From: Pseudomonas sp. A-RE-19
GTDB taxonomy: Bacteria > Pseudomonadota > Gammaproteobacteria > Pseudomonadales > Pseudomonadaceae
Direction of reading: 5' to 3'
Assembly (NCBI RefSeq): GCF_019956555.1
Contig: NZ_JAHBDQ010000027.1
Span: forward strand, 1-64,000
Length of the DNA: 64,000 nt
The notes below the pieces were generated by a model. It made no database searches. It saw only the letters and a list, made by a program, of their open reading frames with translations, and was not told where the DNA came from. Shown piece after piece: positions 42,012-52,184 of this stretch. The stretch's first letter is position 1, and each line of letters opens with the position of its first letter. A program made the position numbers and the translations under genes.

Positions 42012-44311
42012 ATCCTTCCACTCGCCGGACCTTTCTTCCTCGTCACTCACTCATGCTGATCGCCTGCTCGTTAATGGGCTGGAGCGGCTGGGCGTTGAGT
42101 GCTGTCGCCCAAATCAGCGCCACAGAGCCGGCGGTGACGCCGGTCGCATCGTTGCCCGGGACCGATGCCCCGAGCAACAGCTATACCCGCACCCTCAAGG
42201 AGCTGGGCAAAAGCTATTCGATGACCCTTAAAGGCGTGGAAGCTACCGACAGTGTGAATTTCGATGTGCGCGCCGATGAAGTCGTCACGGCTGCGCAGGT
42301 CACACTGCAGTACAGCTACTCTCCGGCGCTGCTGGCCGATCTTTCGCAAATCAACGTGCTGATCAACGATCAAGTGGCCGCCAGCCTGCCCCTCCCGAAG
42401 GAAGAGGCCGGTAAATTGCAGACCCGGACCGTGCAGATTCCGCCGCAGACCATCACCGAATTCAATCGGCTCAGCCTGCAGTTCATCGGTCACTACACGA
42501 TGCAATGTGAAGACCCTTTGCACTCCAGCCTGTGGGCCAGGATCGGCAACGACAGCCAGCTGAGCCTCCAGGTGTCCTCGATTAAACAGCCCAACGACCT
42601 GTCCGCTCTGCCGCTGCCCTTGTTCGATCGTCGAGACGCCTCGCTCCTGAAGCTGCCCTTCGTGTTCGCCGGACGCCCGGGCGGCCCCGAGCTTGAGGCC
42701 GCCGGTATCCTGTCGTCCTGGTTTGGCGCCCTGGCCAGCTACCGCGGCGCAACCTTCCCCGCCAGCCTCACCAGCCTGCCGGCCAAAGGCAACGCCGTGG
42801 TGTTTGTCAGCGGCAGCGAATCAACGACCTTGAGTGGTTTGCCGATCAAAGAGGCCACGGGGCCGACGTTGACACTCGTGAGCAACCCGAATGATGCTCA
42901 GGGCAAACTGTTGATCGTCTCCGGGCGCGATGGCGCCGATCTCAAGGTCGCCGCGACAGCGCTGGCCCTCGGTGGCTCGGCCTTTTCCGGGCAGAGCGTG
43001 GTGATCGACCGGATCGACTCGCTCAAGCCACGCCGACCGTACGACGCACCTAACTGGCTGCCCTCCGATCGCCCGGTTCGCCTGGGTGAACTGGCGAAGC
43101 CCGAAGAACTCAATGTGTCGGGTTATAACCCGGGACAAATGACGGTTGCGCTACGCCTGCCACCCGACCTGTTCAACTGGCGTGAACCCGGCGCGCAACT
43201 TGACCTGAAATACCGCTATACGCCGCAACCGGTCTCCACCAACTCTTCGTTGCTGGTCAACTTCAACGACACCTTCATCAAGTCGATCGACCTGCCTTCG
43301 ATCGAGAAACTCGGCAACAGCAACAGCCTGCTGGCAATGCTCAAAACCGACGACAGCCTGGCCCGCACGTCGCGCATGCTGTTGCCGCTCAATTCCGTAG
43401 CGCTGCAATCGCGCCTGCAATTTCGCTTTATGTATGACTACATCAAACAGGGCGACTGCCGCGACATCATCATCGACAACATGCGCGGCGTGATCGACCC
43501 GGACTCGACCCTGGACCTCAGCCAATACGAACATTTCATGGCCATGCCCAACCTCGGGGTGTTCAAGGACAGTGGCTTCCCGTTCACCCGCATGGCCGAC
43601 CTTTCTGAAACATCGGTGATCCTGCCCAACGAGCCCGGCCCGGCCGAGCTGAGCGCCTATCTGACCCTGCTGGGTCGCTTCGGCGACTCCACCGGTTATC
43701 CGGCCACCGGCGTGAAGGTGGTCCACGCCGACCAGGTGGCCGAGCAACGCGACCGGGATTTGCTGGTGCTCGCCTCGGGCAACAATCAACCGCTGCTGGA
43801 GCAATGGCAAAGCCTTCTGCCGGCCAAGGATGAAGAAGCTGCGCAGTACTTTGAACTGTCTGACCTGCCCTTGCGTCTGCGCAACTGGGTCAGCCCGGAC
43901 ACGAAAACCAATCTGCGTGAAGCGCGCAGCAGCCTCAGGTTTACCGCTGAGGACGGCAGTGCGTATCTGACTGGATTCGAGTCGCCGCTCAAGAGCGGGC
44001 GCAGTGTGGTGTTTATCGCCAGCGCAAGGCCCAACGGCTTGGCCGACGTGACCAACGCCCTGCTCAGCAGCGAAGAAAATGCCCACGAGTTGCAAGGCAG
44101 TCTGGTGGTGGTCAGGGGCAAGCATGTCGAATCCCTGGTCGCCGAGCAGGATTACTACGTCGGGAGCTTGGGCCCATTGCGCTATCTGCAGTGGTACCTC
44201 TCGCAAAACGTAATGGCGCTCATGCTGTTCACCCTCCTCGGGGTCCTGCTGCTTGCTTCGCTAGCCTACCTGGCCCTGCGCTTACGGGCCAAACGTCGTC
44301 TTGGTCAGTGA
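42008..44311 (+). CDS. bcsB: Cellulose synthase periplasmic subunit BcsB (WssC)
   Basis: A 767-residue membrane-anchored periplasmic partner of BcsA that guides the nascent glucan. It has a signal peptide (to about residue 36), two repeats of carbohydrate-binding and flavodoxin-like domains, and a C-terminal transmembrane anchor (ALMLFTLLGVLLLASLAYLAL). The start is TTG at 42008, overlapping the bcsA stop (TTGA), which suggests coupled translation. ATG 42053 is an alternative that would shorten the basic part of the signal peptide. Confidence 0.94.
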   Translation: MNPSTRRTFLPRHSLMLIACSLMGWSGWALSAVAQISATEPAVTPVASLPGTDAPSNSYTRTLKELGKSYSMTLKGVEATDSVNFDVRADEVVTAAQVTLQYSYSPALLADLSQINVLINDQVAASLPLPKEEAGKLQTRTVQIPPQTITEFNRLSLQFIGHYTMQCEDPLHSSLWARIGNDSQLSLQVSSIKQPNDLSALPLPLFDRRDASLLKLPFVFAGRPGGPELEAAGILSSWFGALASYRGATFPASLTSLPAKGNAVVFVSGSESTTLSGLPIKEATGPTLTLVSNPNDAQGKLLIVSGRDGADLKVAATALALGGSAFSGQSVVIDRIDSLKPRRPYDAPNWLPSDRPVRLGELAKPEELNVSGYNPGQMTVALRLPPDLFNWREPGAQLDLKYRYTPQPVSTNSSLLVNFNDTFIKSIDLPSIEKLGNSNSLLAMLKTDDSLARTSRMLLPLNSVALQSRLQFRFMYDYIKQGDCRDIIIDNMRGVIDPDSTLDLSQYEHFMAMPNLGVFKDSGFPFTRMADLSETSVILPNEPGPAELSAYLTLLGRFGDSTGYPATGVKVVHADQVAEQRDRDLLVLASGNNQPLLEQWQSLLPAKDEEAAQYFELSDLPLRLRNWVSPDTKTNLREARSSLRFTAEDGSAYLTGFESPLKSGRSVVFIASARPNGLADVTNALLSSEENAHELQGSLVVVRGKHVESLVAEQDYYVGSLGPLRYLQWYLSQNVMALMLFTLLGVLLLASLAYLALRLRAKRRLGQ

Positions 44312-44318
44312 GCCGCGC

Positions 44319-45560
44319 ATGCCTGTGTCATCCATGAGCGGCCGAGGTGTTTCACTTTGCCAGTGCCTGCGCGGTAACGCGCGCAGGTTGAGCGCTGTGC
44401 TTGCGCTTGCCCTGCTGGCGCCTGCGATAGCGGCCGGGAAATCCTGTGAGTCGCCAGCCTGGCCACTGTGGCAAACCTACGCAACGCGCTTCGTTCAAGA
44501 CGACGGTCGTGTTCTGGAATCGAGCCTGGAGAACAATCACAGCACCTCTGAAGGGCAGGCTTACGGCATGCTCTTCGCGCTGATCGGCAACGATCAGCCA
44601 CGCTTTGACAAACTCTGGCGCTGGACCTCGGCCAACCTCGCAGGCTCGGCCGCCGCCACACGCCTGCCGGGCTGGTTATGGGGGCAAGGCACGGACGGTC
44701 AGTGGCGCCTGCAAGACGCCAATTCGGCCGCCGACGCCGACCTGTGGATCGCCTACGCCCTGCTCGAAGCCGCGCGCCTGTGGCATCGGCCGGACTATCA
44801 CCAGGACGCCCTGCACCTGATGGCGACGATTGAAGCGCAACTGGTCGTCAAGCTGCCCGGGCTGGGCCCGATGGTATTGCCCGGACCACAGGGCTTCGTC
44901 CAGCCGAACGCGCTCTGGCGCCTGAACCCCAGCTACCTGCCCCTGCCACTGTTACGGCGGCTGGCCAAGGAAGCACCCGCCGGGCCCTGGCAAGCGATTG
45001 CCAACAACGCCGCGACGATGATTGCCCAATCGAGCCACCACGGTTTCGTCGCTGACTGGGTCGCTTATCAAGGCACTTCAGCGCAATCGGGTGCCTTCGT
45101 AAACGACCCGATCAACGGCGACACGGGCAGCTACGATGCCATTCGCGTGTACCTCTGGCTGGGCATGAGTGATACCTCCGAACCGCTGGTGGCGCTCCTG
45201 CTCAAACGGCTGGGCGGCATGGCCCGCAGCACGGTCGCGACGGGTTCTCCTCCGGAAACAGTCCAGGTTCTCCACGGCAGTGTTCAGGGTCAGAGCCCGT
45301 TCGGGTTCTGGGCGGCACTGATTCCCTACCTTGAGACCAAGGGGCTACCCGGGTTGGCCGAACAACAACGACGCCGCGTGGAACTCGCCTTGCACGAGGC
45401 GCTGGCCAGGCCTGATGCCGACGCCGGCGCGCCGCGTTACTACAACTTCATGCTTAGCCTGTTCGCGCTCGGCTGGGCAGATAAACATTACCGATTCCGG
45501 GAAGACGGAACGCTGAAACTCTCCTGGGAGACCGCATGCACGCGCACCACCGCACGCTAG
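44319..45560 (+). CDS. bcsZ: Endo-1,4-beta-glucanase BcsZ (WssD)
   Basis: A 413-residue periplasmic family-8 glycoside hydrolase that trims or edits cellulose chains during export. A signal peptide ends near LAPAIAAGKS. The catalytic acid is Glu78 in TSEGQAYGMLFAL, and the matching aspartate lies in NGDTGSYDAIRVYLWLG (about 267). The ATG lies 7 bases after the bcsB stop, and the 3-prime end overlaps bcsC by 25 bases. Confidence 0.94.
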   Translation: MPVSSMSGRGVSLCQCLRGNARRLSAVLALALLAPAIAAGKSCESPAWPLWQTYATRFVQDDGRVLESSLENNHSTSEGQAYGMLFALIGNDQPRFDKLWRWTSANLAGSAAATRLPGWLWGQGTDGQWRLQDANSAADADLWIAYALLEAARLWHRPDYHQDALHLMATIEAQLVVKLPGLGPMVLPGPQGFVQPNALWRLNPSYLPLPLLRRLAKEAPAGPWQAIANNAATMIAQSSHHGFVADWVAYQGTSAQSGAFVNDPINGDTGSYDAIRVYLWLGMSDTSEPLVALLLKRLGGMARSTVATGSPPETVQVLHGSVQGQSPFGFWAALIPYLETKGLPGLAEQQRRRVELALHEALARPDADAGAPRYYNFMLSLFALGWADKHYRFREDGTLKLSWETACTRTTAR

Positions 45561-48500
45561 CCATCGCCGTCATGAGCGCATGGACGGCCGCTGCTGCCCA
45601 CGCTCAAAGTCCGACACCACAGGCATTACTCGTCGAACAAGGGCAGTACTGGCAGTTGCACAATAACCCTCAACGCGCGTCGGAAGTCTGGCTGAAAGTC
45701 CTGCTGCTGGACCCGGCCCAGGTTGACGCACTGTATGGCCTGGGCTTGATCGGTGTGCAACAGGGCAAGCCACAACAGGCGCAGCAATACCTCGCCCGCT
45801 TGCAGGCCATCCAGCCACCGCCCAGGCAGGCACTGCAATTGGCGCAGGACATCAGCGTGGCCCAACCGCAGAACCAGCAGCGTCTGGAAGAGGCTCGGCG
45901 TCTCGTCGATGCCGGTGAGCGCGACAAGGCGACCGCCGTGTTTCGCTCGCTGTTCGATGGCCGTCCACCCCAAGGCACGATCGGCCGCGAGTTCTACAAC
46001 AACCTTGCCTTCAATCAGGCTGACTGGGCTGAAGCACGCGGTGGATTTCAGCGCCTGCAACGGGAAATGCCCAACGACTCGATCGTCGCGCTGTTTTACG
46101 CCAAGCATCTGGTCCGCCATGAAGACAGTCGTGCCGAGGGCATCCGCGCCCTGGCGGCGCTGACCCGGCGTACCGACATTGCCGGTGATGCCGACGAAAG
46201 CTGGCGCCTGGCGCTGACCTGGATCGGTCCGCCCAACCCGGCACAAGTGCCGTTGTTCGAGGCGTACCTCAAGACGCATCCGGATGACATGGAAATCCGG
46301 GCGCAGATGAACAAGGGCAAGCAACAGCTGGCAACGACGGCCAGCAAGGAATGGCAACCGCCCGCCGAAGTCGCGCGCGGGCTGAAGGCGCTCAAAGAAG
46401 GCGATCAGGCCACCGCCGAACAGGCTTTTCAAGCACGCTTGAAAAGCCAGCCCGATGATGCTGACGCGCTGGGCGGCCTTGGGGTTGTTCGCCAGCAGCA
46501 ACACCGACTGGCCGAAGCGGAAAAGCTCTTGAGCCAGGCCACACGACAACACGACGGCAGCCACTGGCAAGTTGCGCTGAACGAAGTGCGCTACTGGTCT
46601 GCGTTGCAGCAGGCCCGCGACGCCCAGGCCAAAGGCCAGACAGCCCAGGCACAGGTCTTGGTCAACCAGGCGCTGCGGCTCAATCCAAACGGGATGGACG
46701 CTCGCCTCGCCCAGGCGGACATTCAGGCCGGCGCGGGGCAGTTCGATGACGCTCAGCGCACCTATCGCCAGATATTGAACCTGCGCCGCGACGACCCTCA
46801 AGCACTGGAAGGGCTGGTCAATGTGCTGCTCAAGAGCGGCAAGAACGATGAAGCCCTGCAACTGATCAACAGCCTGCCCGCCACCGGACAGGCAAAGATC
46901 GGCCAGTCCGCACGCCTGCAAGCCTTGCGCGCGACGCAACTGGCCGCCCTCGCCGAACAACGCAACGACCTGCCCGCTGCGCGCAACGCCTTGCAAGACG
47001 CGCTGCGCGTTGAGCCGGACAACGTCTGGACGCGTTTCGCCCTGGCCCGTCTGAACCTGGCGATGGGCGAACCGCAAAAGGCTCGGGACCTGATCAACGC
47101 CATGCTCCAGGACCACCCCGACAATGCCGATGCGCTTTACGTCAGCGCCTTGCTGTCGGTTCAGATGCGTGAGTGGAAAGCCGCCCAGACAACATTGGGA
47201 CGCTTGCGCCCCGACCAGCGCACCCCGGACATGGAAGCGCTGGCCGCTGATGTCAGCCTCAACCTGCAACTCAGCCAGGCGATCGAGTTGGGCAAGCGCG
47301 GACAGCGCCAGGAAGCCCTGACCTTGCTCGATCGTATTCAGCCGATGGCCAACAACAGTCCGGATCGCACGGCGAGCCTGGCTTCGGCCTATGTCGACAT
47401 CGGCGAGCCGACCCGCGCGCTGACCCTCATGCGCGGCCAGTTGCAAAACACCACAGCGCCCTCGGCGGACTTCATCCTGCAATACGCCGCTGTCCTGCTT
47501 AAAACCGGAGAAGACGCACAGGTCAACGAGATTCTGCGCGACCTTCAGAACAGGCCCTTGAACGCGCCGGCTCGCAAGCGTTTCGACGACCTGCTCTATC
47601 TCTATCGCATCCGCCAGGCTGACCAACTGCGTGAGCGAGGCGATCTGGCCAGTGCCTATGACACGCTGGCGCCCGCACTGGCGCAACGTCCCGGTGACAG
47701 CGCTGCCGTCGCGGCGCTGGCGCGGATGTACTCGGCCAACAGCGACACGGCAAAAGCCCTCGAACTCTACAAACCGCTGTTACAACGTCAGCCAAACGAC
47801 TCGCAACTGCTGTTGGGTGCCGCCAACGCGGCGGTGTTGGCACATGACACGGCCTTTGCCGAACAGGCACTGCAACAGCTGCTCAAGACCGAATCCGGTA
47901 ACCCTCAAACGCTGACAGAGGCCGCCCGCCTCTACCAGAACATGGGCAAGACCGGCACGGCGACTGATCTGCTGCGCAAAGCGGTGGCCATTGAACAGAG
48001 CGAAAAACGCAGAAGCCAGGGCGGCCAACTGGCCGGTTCGACGGTGGCGCCCAACCCTTTTGCCGGGGTATCGGGTTCACGTAACGAAGTCAGTCGCGAC
48101 ACCTTGCTGGCAGCAATCCCGCCACCGGCTCAAGGGATGCCGGGCAGCGTGAGGTCTCACACCCCTTTTGGCATCGACGCCCCGCCAAGGCCGCAGCAGG
48201 CGAGCAATGCATTCGAGTCGCAGCTGCCGCGCGCAGCACTGGTGAGCGAGGACATCAGCCCCGCGCAACTGGCGCTGAATAAAATCCTTCAGGAGCGCAG
48301 TGCCTACGTCACCCAGGGCGTGAGCATTCGCAGTAACAACAGTGAGTCGGGATTGAGCAAACTGACCGATATTGAAACACCCCTGGAAATCAATATCCCG
48401 CTGGATGAAAGCCGCGTCGCCCTGCGCGTGACGCCGGTCTCGCTGAACGCCGGCAGTGCCAGCGGCGAGGCACTGCAGCGTTTCGGTAACGGTGCGCAGA

Positions 48501-49399
48501 GTGGCAGCGTCGGTTCGCAAAAAGCCGAGGGTGTCGGCCTTTCCGTCGCCATTCAACGGCCCGCCGATGGGCTCAAAGCCGATCTCGGCACCACCCCGCT
48601 CGGCTTCAAATACACCACCGCCACCGGCGGCATCAGCATTGATCGCCCGGTGAGCGACACCTCTAACGTCCGTTACGGCGTGAGTGTTTCCCGGCGCCCG
48701 GTGACTGACAGCGTCACCTCGTTTGCCGGCACCACGGACAAACGCAGCGGGCAGTCCTGGGGCGGTGTAAGCGCCAACGGCGGGCGTGGCCAGTTGAGCT
48801 ATGACGACAACGAAGTCGGCGTCTATGGCTACGCCTCCTGGCACAAGCTATTGGGCAACCATGTCGAGTCCAACAACCGCAGTGAACTGGGCAGCGGTGT
48901 GTACTGGTACCTGCAAAATGCGACGGACAGCAAGCTGACCGTCGGCCTGAGCATGACCGGCATGAGCTACGCCAACAATCAGGACTATTTCACCTATGGC
49001 CACGGCGGCTATTTCAGCCCGCAGACGTTCTTCGCCCTGGGCGTGCCGGTGACCTGGGCGCAACGCACCGGGCGCTTGACGTATCAAGTCAAGGGCTCGG
49101 TCGGCGTGCAGCATTTCGAGCAGGACAGCGCCGACTATTTCCCGAACGACAAAGCCCTGCAGGCGGCCTCGGGACTGCGCTACGAAGGGCAAAACAAAAC
49201 CGGGATCGGCTACAGCGTCGCCGCGGCGGCTGAATACAAGGTCGCGTCGAATTTCCTGCTGGGCGCCAATCTGGGCCTGGACAACGCCCGCGACTACCAA
49301 CAACTCAGCGGTGCCTTGTCTTTGCGCTACCAGTTCGAGGAGATCAGCGGCCCCATGAGCCTGCCGGTCAGCCCGTACACCTCGCCTTATTCCAACTGA
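45536..49399 (+). CDS. bcsC: Cellulose export outer-membrane protein BcsC (WssE)
   Basis: A 1287-residue exporter. The signal peptide ends near AAAHAQS (about 24). Residues about 30-770 are at least a dozen TPR repeats (for example QQGKPQQAQQYLARLQA) that span the periplasm, and the last 350 residues form the BCSC C-terminal beta-barrel through which cellulose leaves. The ATG at 45536 lies inside the bcsZ end, indicating tight coupling. The length is normal for the family. Confidence 0.95.
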   Translation: MHAHHRTLAIAVMSAWTAAAAHAQSPTPQALLVEQGQYWQLHNNPQRASEVWLKVLLLDPAQVDALYGLGLIGVQQGKPQQAQQYLARLQAIQPPPRQALQLAQDISVAQPQNQQRLEEARRLVDAGERDKATAVFRSLFDGRPPQGTIGREFYNNLAFNQADWAEARGGFQRLQREMPNDSIVALFYAKHLVRHEDSRAEGIRALAALTRRTDIAGDADESWRLALTWIGPPNPAQVPLFEAYLKTHPDDMEIRAQMNKGKQQLATTASKEWQPPAEVARGLKALKEGDQATAEQAFQARLKSQPDDADALGGLGVVRQQQHRLAEAEKLLSQATRQHDGSHWQVALNEVRYWSALQQARDAQAKGQTAQAQVLVNQALRLNPNGMDARLAQADIQAGAGQFDDAQRTYRQILNLRRDDPQALEGLVNVLLKSGKNDEALQLINSLPATGQAKIGQSARLQALRATQLAALAEQRNDLPAARNALQDALRVEPDNVWTRFALARLNLAMGEPQKARDLINAMLQDHPDNADALYVSALLSVQMREWKAAQTTLGRLRPDQRTPDMEALAADVSLNLQLSQAIELGKRGQRQEALTLLDRIQPMANNSPDRTASLASAYVDIGEPTRALTLMRGQLQNTTAPSADFILQYAAVLLKTGEDAQVNEILRDLQNRPLNAPARKRFDDLLYLYRIRQADQLRERGDLASAYDTLAPALAQRPGDSAAVAALARMYSANSDTAKALELYKPLLQRQPNDSQLLLGAANAAVLAHDTAFAEQALQQLLKTESGNPQTLTEAARLYQNMGKTGTATDLLRKAVAIEQSEKRRSQGGQLAGSTVAPNPFAGVSGSRNEVSRDTLLAAIPPPAQGMPGSVRSHTPFGIDAPPRPQQASNAFESQLPRAALVSEDISPAQLALNKILQERSAYVTQGVSIRSNNSESGLSKLTDIETPLEINIPLDESRVALRVTPVSLNAGSASGEALQRFGNGAQSGSVGSQKAEGVGLSVAIQRPADGLKADLGTTPLGFKYTTATGGISIDRPVSDTSNVRYGVSVSRRPVTDSVTSFAGTTDKRSGQSWGGVSANGGRGQLSYDDNEVGVYGYASWHKLLGNHVESNNRSELGSGVYWYLQNATDSKLTVGLSMTGMSYANNQDYFTYGHGGYFSPQTFFALGVPVTWAQRTGRLTYQVKGSVGVQHFEQDSADYFPNDKALQAASGLRYEGQNKTGIGYSVAAAAEYKVASNFLLGANLGLDNARDYQQLSGALSLRYQFEEISGPMSLPVSPYTSPYSN

Positions 49400-49416
49400 T
49401 CATTCTGGAGCTTTCG

Positions 49417-50085
49417 ATGCCCACTTCTGCCCTTGCCGGCCTGACTCTCCTTGTTCTTGGGGAGAGCCATATGAGCCTCGCGGACCATTTGCTGGAGCCG
49501 CTGCACGACAACCTGACTCGCCAAGGCGCCCAGGTTCATTCCATCGGTGCCTGCGGTGCCAGCGCCGGCGACTGGCTGATCAGCAAAAAGGTCGACTGCG
49601 GCGCCGAGCGCAAAGGCAACGACAAGATCGTGATCAAAGGGCGCGAAGCAACCACCACACCGATTCAGGACCTGATCGCCGCCGACAAGCCCGACCTGGT
49701 GGTACTGGTCATCGGCGACACCATGGCGTCCTATGACAAGCCGGTGTTTCCGAAGGCCTGGGCATGGCAAAGCGTCACCGGCCTGGCCAAGGCCATCGCG
49801 GCCACCGGGACCCGTTGCGCCTGGGTAGGCCCGGCCTGGGGCAAAGCCGGTGGCATGTACCAGAAGAATGATGCCCGCACCCAGTTGATGTCACAGTTTC
49901 TGGCCGCGAACGTGGCGCCTTGCACCTACATCGATTCGCTGACGTTCTCCAAACCCGGGCAGTGGGTCACCACCGACGGGCAGCACTTCACCGTCGCCGG
50001 TTATCAGGCATGGGGCACTGCGATTGGCGGTGCGTTGGCCAAGCTGCCCGCCGACCGCGTCAGCAGCACAGGAGCCGGCAAATGA
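49417..50085 (+). CDS. wssF: Cellulose acetylation protein WssF, SGNH-hydrolase-like
   Basis: A 222-residue protein with an SGNH-type nucleophile block, LLVLGESHMSLADH (Ser17), and a C-terminal TDGQHFTVAGYQAW that can supply the catalytic Asp/His. In P. fluorescens SBW25, WssF is required with WssG-I for partial acetylation of cellulose. It may hand acetyl groups on to WssI or prepare the polymer. The N-terminus is only weakly hydrophobic, so export is not obvious. GGAG precedes the ATG, 17 bases after bcsC, and it overlaps wssG by ATGA. Confidence 0.85.
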   Translation: MPTSALAGLTLLVLGESHMSLADHLLEPLHDNLTRQGAQVHSIGACGASAGDWLISKKVDCGAERKGNDKIVIKGREATTTPIQDLIAADKPDLVVLVIGDTMASYDKPVFPKAWAWQSVTGLAKAIAATGTRCAWVGPAWGKAGGMYQKNDARTQLMSQFLAANVAPCTYIDSLTFSKPGQWVTTDGQHFTVAGYQAWGTAIGGALAKLPADRVSSTGAGK

Positions 50086-50756
50086 CCCGACCAGCACGTG
50101 GCTGGGCGCTGTTCGCGCCCTTGATGCTGAGCCTGCACGCCCAGGCCGCCGACATTGCCCTGTACCCGACGGGCCCGGATCAAGACTCGGCCTTCCTGCG
50201 TTTTATCAACGCCGCCGACCGACCGTTGCAACTGCTGGCCGAAGGCTCTCGGGCAAGCCTCAAACTGGAAGGCTCGAATGCCGTGTCCGACTACCTGCCC
50301 GTGCCCGCCGATCAGCCGATCAAGGGCACCCTGGAACGCAATGGCAAAAGCCAGCCGCTGGACATCCAGGTGGCAGCAGGCGAATTTGCCAGCGTGATCG
50401 CCTTGCCAGACAGCGCTCAAGGGATCCGCCAGGTCGTCATCCGTGAGCAACCCGACGACTTCAATAGCTTGAAGGCTTCGCTGGCGTTTATCAGCGCCGA
50501 TCCAGCGTGCACCCAGGCCGGTTTGCGCGCTGCGGGGAAAAACGCCGACCTGTTCAAGGAGGTGGCCGACGGCAGCGTGCAACGCCGAACGATCAACCCA
50601 GTCAGCCTGTCGGTTCAACTGGTTTGCGCCCACACCAACGTCGGTGCCCCGCTTGACCTGGGCCAGCTCAAGGCCGGCGAACGCTACAGCGTTGTGCTGC
50701 TACCTGGCGCAAAGGGCCCTTACCTGCTGCTCGCGACTGACGTCCTGGCCCACTGA
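50082..50756 (+). CDS. wssG: Cellulose acetylation protein WssG, AlgF-like
   Basis: A 224-residue periplasmic protein with a signal peptide ending near LHAQAAD (about 25). The mature part matches the AlgF family, which connects the acetyl-transfer proteins of alginate synthesis. Two cysteines (about 143 and 186) could form a disulfide. The ATG overlaps the wssF stop, and wssH follows after 18 bases. Confidence 0.85.
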   Translation: MTRPARGWALFAPLMLSLHAQAADIALYPTGPDQDSAFLRFINAADRPLQLLAEGSRASLKLEGSNAVSDYLPVPADQPIKGTLERNGKSQPLDIQVAAGEFASVIALPDSAQGIRQVVIREQPDDFNSLKASLAFISADPACTQAGLRAAGKNADLFKEVADGSVQRRTINPVSLSVQLVCAHTNVGAPLDLGQLKAGERYSVVLLPGAKGPYLLLATDVLAH

Positions 50757-50774
50757 TCGGATCGCGCCACCACC

Positions 50775-52184
50775 ATGGTTTTTGCCTCTCTCGAGTTTCT
50801 GACGTTGTTCCTGCCGCTATTTCTGTGTGCCTATGCAGTGTGCCCAGCCGCCTGGCGCAACGTCACGTTACTGATCGGCAGCTGGCTGTTCTATGGCTGG
50901 TTGAGCCCGCGGTTTCTCGCAGTGCATGTGCTGCTGACGATCACAGCATGGGCCGGCGGCTTGCTGATTGACGCCTTGCGGAAAGAAGACAAGGGCCGCG
51001 TGCGGCTACTCACGATGCTGATCGTGCTCAACACGGCGGTGCTGTGCTGGTACAAGTACGCCAATATCGTCGCCGGCACGTTGATCGATGCCGTCGCCGG
51101 GTATGGCGCCATGCCGCTGGACTGGCAGCGGGTCATCATGCCGGCCGGGCTGTCGTTTATCGTCTTGCAGGCGATTTCCTATCTGGTGGATGTGCACCGC
51201 CGCACCGTGCCCGTCGAGCGCAGCTTCATCCATTACGCCACCTACATTTCGATGTTCGGCCATTCGGTCGCCGGCCCCATCATTCGCTATGACTGGGTGC
51301 GGCGTGAGCTGAATCAACGTTACTTCAACCTGCAGAATTTCTCGCTGGGCGCACGCCGGTTCATGGTCGGGATGTGCATGAAGGTCCTGGTGGCCGACAC
51401 CCTGTCGCCCTTGGTCGATGTGGCGTTCAGTTTGCCGAACCCCAGCTTCTTTGACGCCTGGATCGGCTGCCTTGCCTACTCCCTGCAACTGTTCTTCGAC
51501 TTCGCCGGCTACAGTGCCATGGCCATTGGGCTGGGACTGATGCTGGGTTTTCACTTTCCCGAGAACTTCGACCGTCCGTATCTGGCCAACAGCATCCAGG
51601 ACTTCTGGCGTCGTTGGCACCTGTCGCTGTCCAGCTGGTTACGTGACTATCTGTATATTTCGCTGGGTGGCAATCGCAACGGCATCTGGAAAACGTATCG
51701 CAACCTGTTCCTGATCATGGCCATCGCCGGCCTCTGGCACGGTGGCGACAGCTGGAATTATCTGCTGTGGGGCAGTGCCCATGGCATTGCGTTGTGTGTG
51801 AACCGTGTCTGGAACAGCTCTACCCTGCCCCCGGTACCGCCGGTGCTTTCCCATGGGCTGACACTGCTGTTCGTCTGCCTGGCCTGGACACTGTTCCGCG
51901 CCCCCGACTTTCATGGCGCGCTGAGCCTGTATGCCGGACAGTTCGGCCTGCAGGGCATCGCCCTCGGTGACGAACTGTCCGCAACCCTGCGCCCGGTACA
52001 CGGCTTTGCGGGTCTGCTGGGTGTGTTCGGTGTCATCGCACCGCTGCTGCGCCCTTACTGTGAGAAACGACTGGGCGGCCTTGCGTTCTACACCGCCGCT
52101 CTTTGGCCCATCGCCGGTTTCATGCTGTCGTTCGCACTGATTGCCAGTCGCGAAACCGTACCCTTCCTGTACTTCCAATTCTGA
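50775..52184 (+). CDS. wssH: Membrane-bound O-acyltransferase WssH (AlgI-like)
   Basis: A 469-residue inner-membrane MBOAT protein that moves acetyl groups from the cytoplasm to the periplasm for polymer O-acetylation. The catalytic His is His322 in AIAGLWHGGDSWNYLLWG, the same residue number as the active His of AlgI, with the upstream conserved SIQDFWRRWHLSLSSWLRDY. About 10-12 transmembrane helices are expected. Its stop overlaps the wssI start (TGATG). Confidence 0.93.
   Translation: MVFASLEFLTLFLPLFLCAYAVCPAAWRNVTLLIGSWLFYGWLSPRFLAVHVLLTITAWAGGLLIDALRKEDKGRVRLLTMLIVLNTAVLCWYKYANIVAGTLIDAVAGYGAMPLDWQRVIMPAGLSFIVLQAISYLVDVHRRTVPVERSFIHYATYISMFGHSVAGPIIRYDWVRRELNQRYFNLQNFSLGARRFMVGMCMKVLVADTLSPLVDVAFSLPNPSFFDAWIGCLAYSLQLFFDFAGYSAMAIGLGLMLGFHFPENFDRPYLANSIQDFWRRWHLSLSSWLRDYLYISLGGNRNGIWKTYRNLFLIMAIAGLWHGGDSWNYLLWGSAHGIALCVNRVWNSSTLPPVPPVLSHGLTLLFVCLAWTLFRAPDFHGALSLYAGQFGLQGIALGDELSATLRPVHGFAGLLGVFGVIAPLLRPYCEKRLGGLAFYTAALWPIAGFMLSFALIASRETVPFLYFQF

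Noticed and set aside
45626..47686. 686-residue frame antisense to bcsC
   Set aside because: It lies opposite the TPR repeats, whose biased codons keep the reverse frame open.
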